From positions 1 through 43,822 of the forward strand of contig JAGLCE010000033.1 of the NCBI GenBank assembly GCA_023146365.1: a DNA stretch of 43,822 nt, written 5' to 3'. The position numbers and the translations under genes were made by a program. Below are positions 43,713 to 43,822 of the stretch, piece by piece. Within the stretch, counting starts at the first letter, position 1; each line of letters begins with the position of its first letter. Under the pieces are notes generated by a model. It did not search any database. It worked only from the letters and a program-made list of their open reading frames with translations, and was not told the DNA's origin. The DNA comes from Endozoicomonadaceae bacterium. GTDB taxonomy: Bacteria; Pseudomonadota; Gammaproteobacteria; Pseudomonadales; Endozoicomonadaceae.

Positions 43713-43822
43713 GGAACATGCGATTAATTCTCTGTTATGAGATAATCCCCGTCATTGCTCTTTGATGGGACGAACCATGGAACACCAGCTCAGCTTTGCC
43801 GACAGCGAGTACCAAAACAAAC
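43713..43822 (+). mobile_element. Left end of an IS5-family element, cut by the window edge
   Basis: The start GGAACATGCG resembles the IS5 terminal repeat (GGAAGGTGCG). A transposase frame begins at 43777 with MEHQLSFADSEYQNK, close to the start of the E. coli IS5 transposase (MSHQLTFADSEF). It sits 113 bases upstream of ankyrin gene 2 and points away from it. Integrity of the rest cannot be seen. Confidence 0.75.
43777..43822 (+). CDS. IS5-family transposase, N-terminal part
   Basis: Fifteen residues are visible (MEHQLSFADSEYQNK), matching the N-terminus of IS5 group transposases. The frame runs open to the right edge of the window. DDE residues lie beyond it. It belongs to the element starting at 43713. 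Confidence 0.75.
   Translation, partial: MEHQLSFADSEYQNK

Overview
This window is a piece of a gammaproteobacterial chromosome, probably from a host-associated member of the Oceanospirillales (an Endozoicomonas or Endonucleobacter-like lineage; this is inference). The backbone gene order is typically gammaproteobacterial: smpB-ssrA, ratA-rnfH, bamE/fur, recN, grpE-dnaK-dnaJ-dapB, and corB-ypjD/ffh. Mixed into it are eukaryote-like genes (ankyrin-repeat proteins, a C2H2 zinc-finger protein, a secreted-looking DXD glycosyltransferase), many insertion-sequence remnants and several pseudogenes. That mixture is what one expects of an intracellular or symbiotic bacterium undergoing genome erosion.

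Layout. (1) 57-7998, minus strand: a BREX type I phage-defence island next to the 3' end of ssrA, running brxR, brxA, brxB, brxC. brxB and brxC are broken by three separate frameshifts, one of them a clean 16-bp tandem duplication. Downstream of brxC is an intact, translationally coupled three-gene cassette (helix-turn-helix protein, nucleotidyltransferase, PP2C-like phosphatase) with its own operator-like dyad. pglX, pglZ and brxL are not in the window and could lie beyond the left edge. (2) 8319-20792: conserved housekeeping block with tmRNA and SmpB, a sodium:neurotransmitter-type symporter, RatA/RnfH, BamE and Fur, RecN with a LexA box, GrpE, DnaK and DnaJ with two sigma-32 promoters, and DapB. 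(3) 20793-28306: accessory patch with RhuM, IS481-like and IS30 remnants, a 543-aa putative glycosyltransferase effector, the SAM-cycle pair metK-ahcY with a decayed ArsR/methyltransferase regulator (SahR-like), a glutamine amidotransferase, and two copies of a 54-bp repeat. (4) 28296-38624: DinG helicase, a serine hydrolase, an SRAP protein, a Sel1-repeat protein, an acyltransferase, CorB, YpjD and Ffh. (5) 38654-43822: AT-richer accessory end with IS5 and IS630 fragments, a C2H2 zinc-finger gene, two paralogous ankyrin genes (one frameshifted) and the beginning of an IS5 element with a recognisable target-site duplication.

How the genes work together. The heat-shock genes form one chaperone unit (DnaK with its exchange factor GrpE and co-chaperone DnaJ). 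SmpB and tmRNA perform trans-translation. MetK and AhcY make S-adenosylmethionine and remove S-adenosylhomocysteine, and their presumed regulator is dead. BREX is non-functional as written unless frameshifts revert, while the adjoining three-gene cassette looks intact and may be a separate defence or toxin-antitoxin-like unit. The ankyrin, zinc-finger and glycosyltransferase genes are the likely host-interaction cargo.
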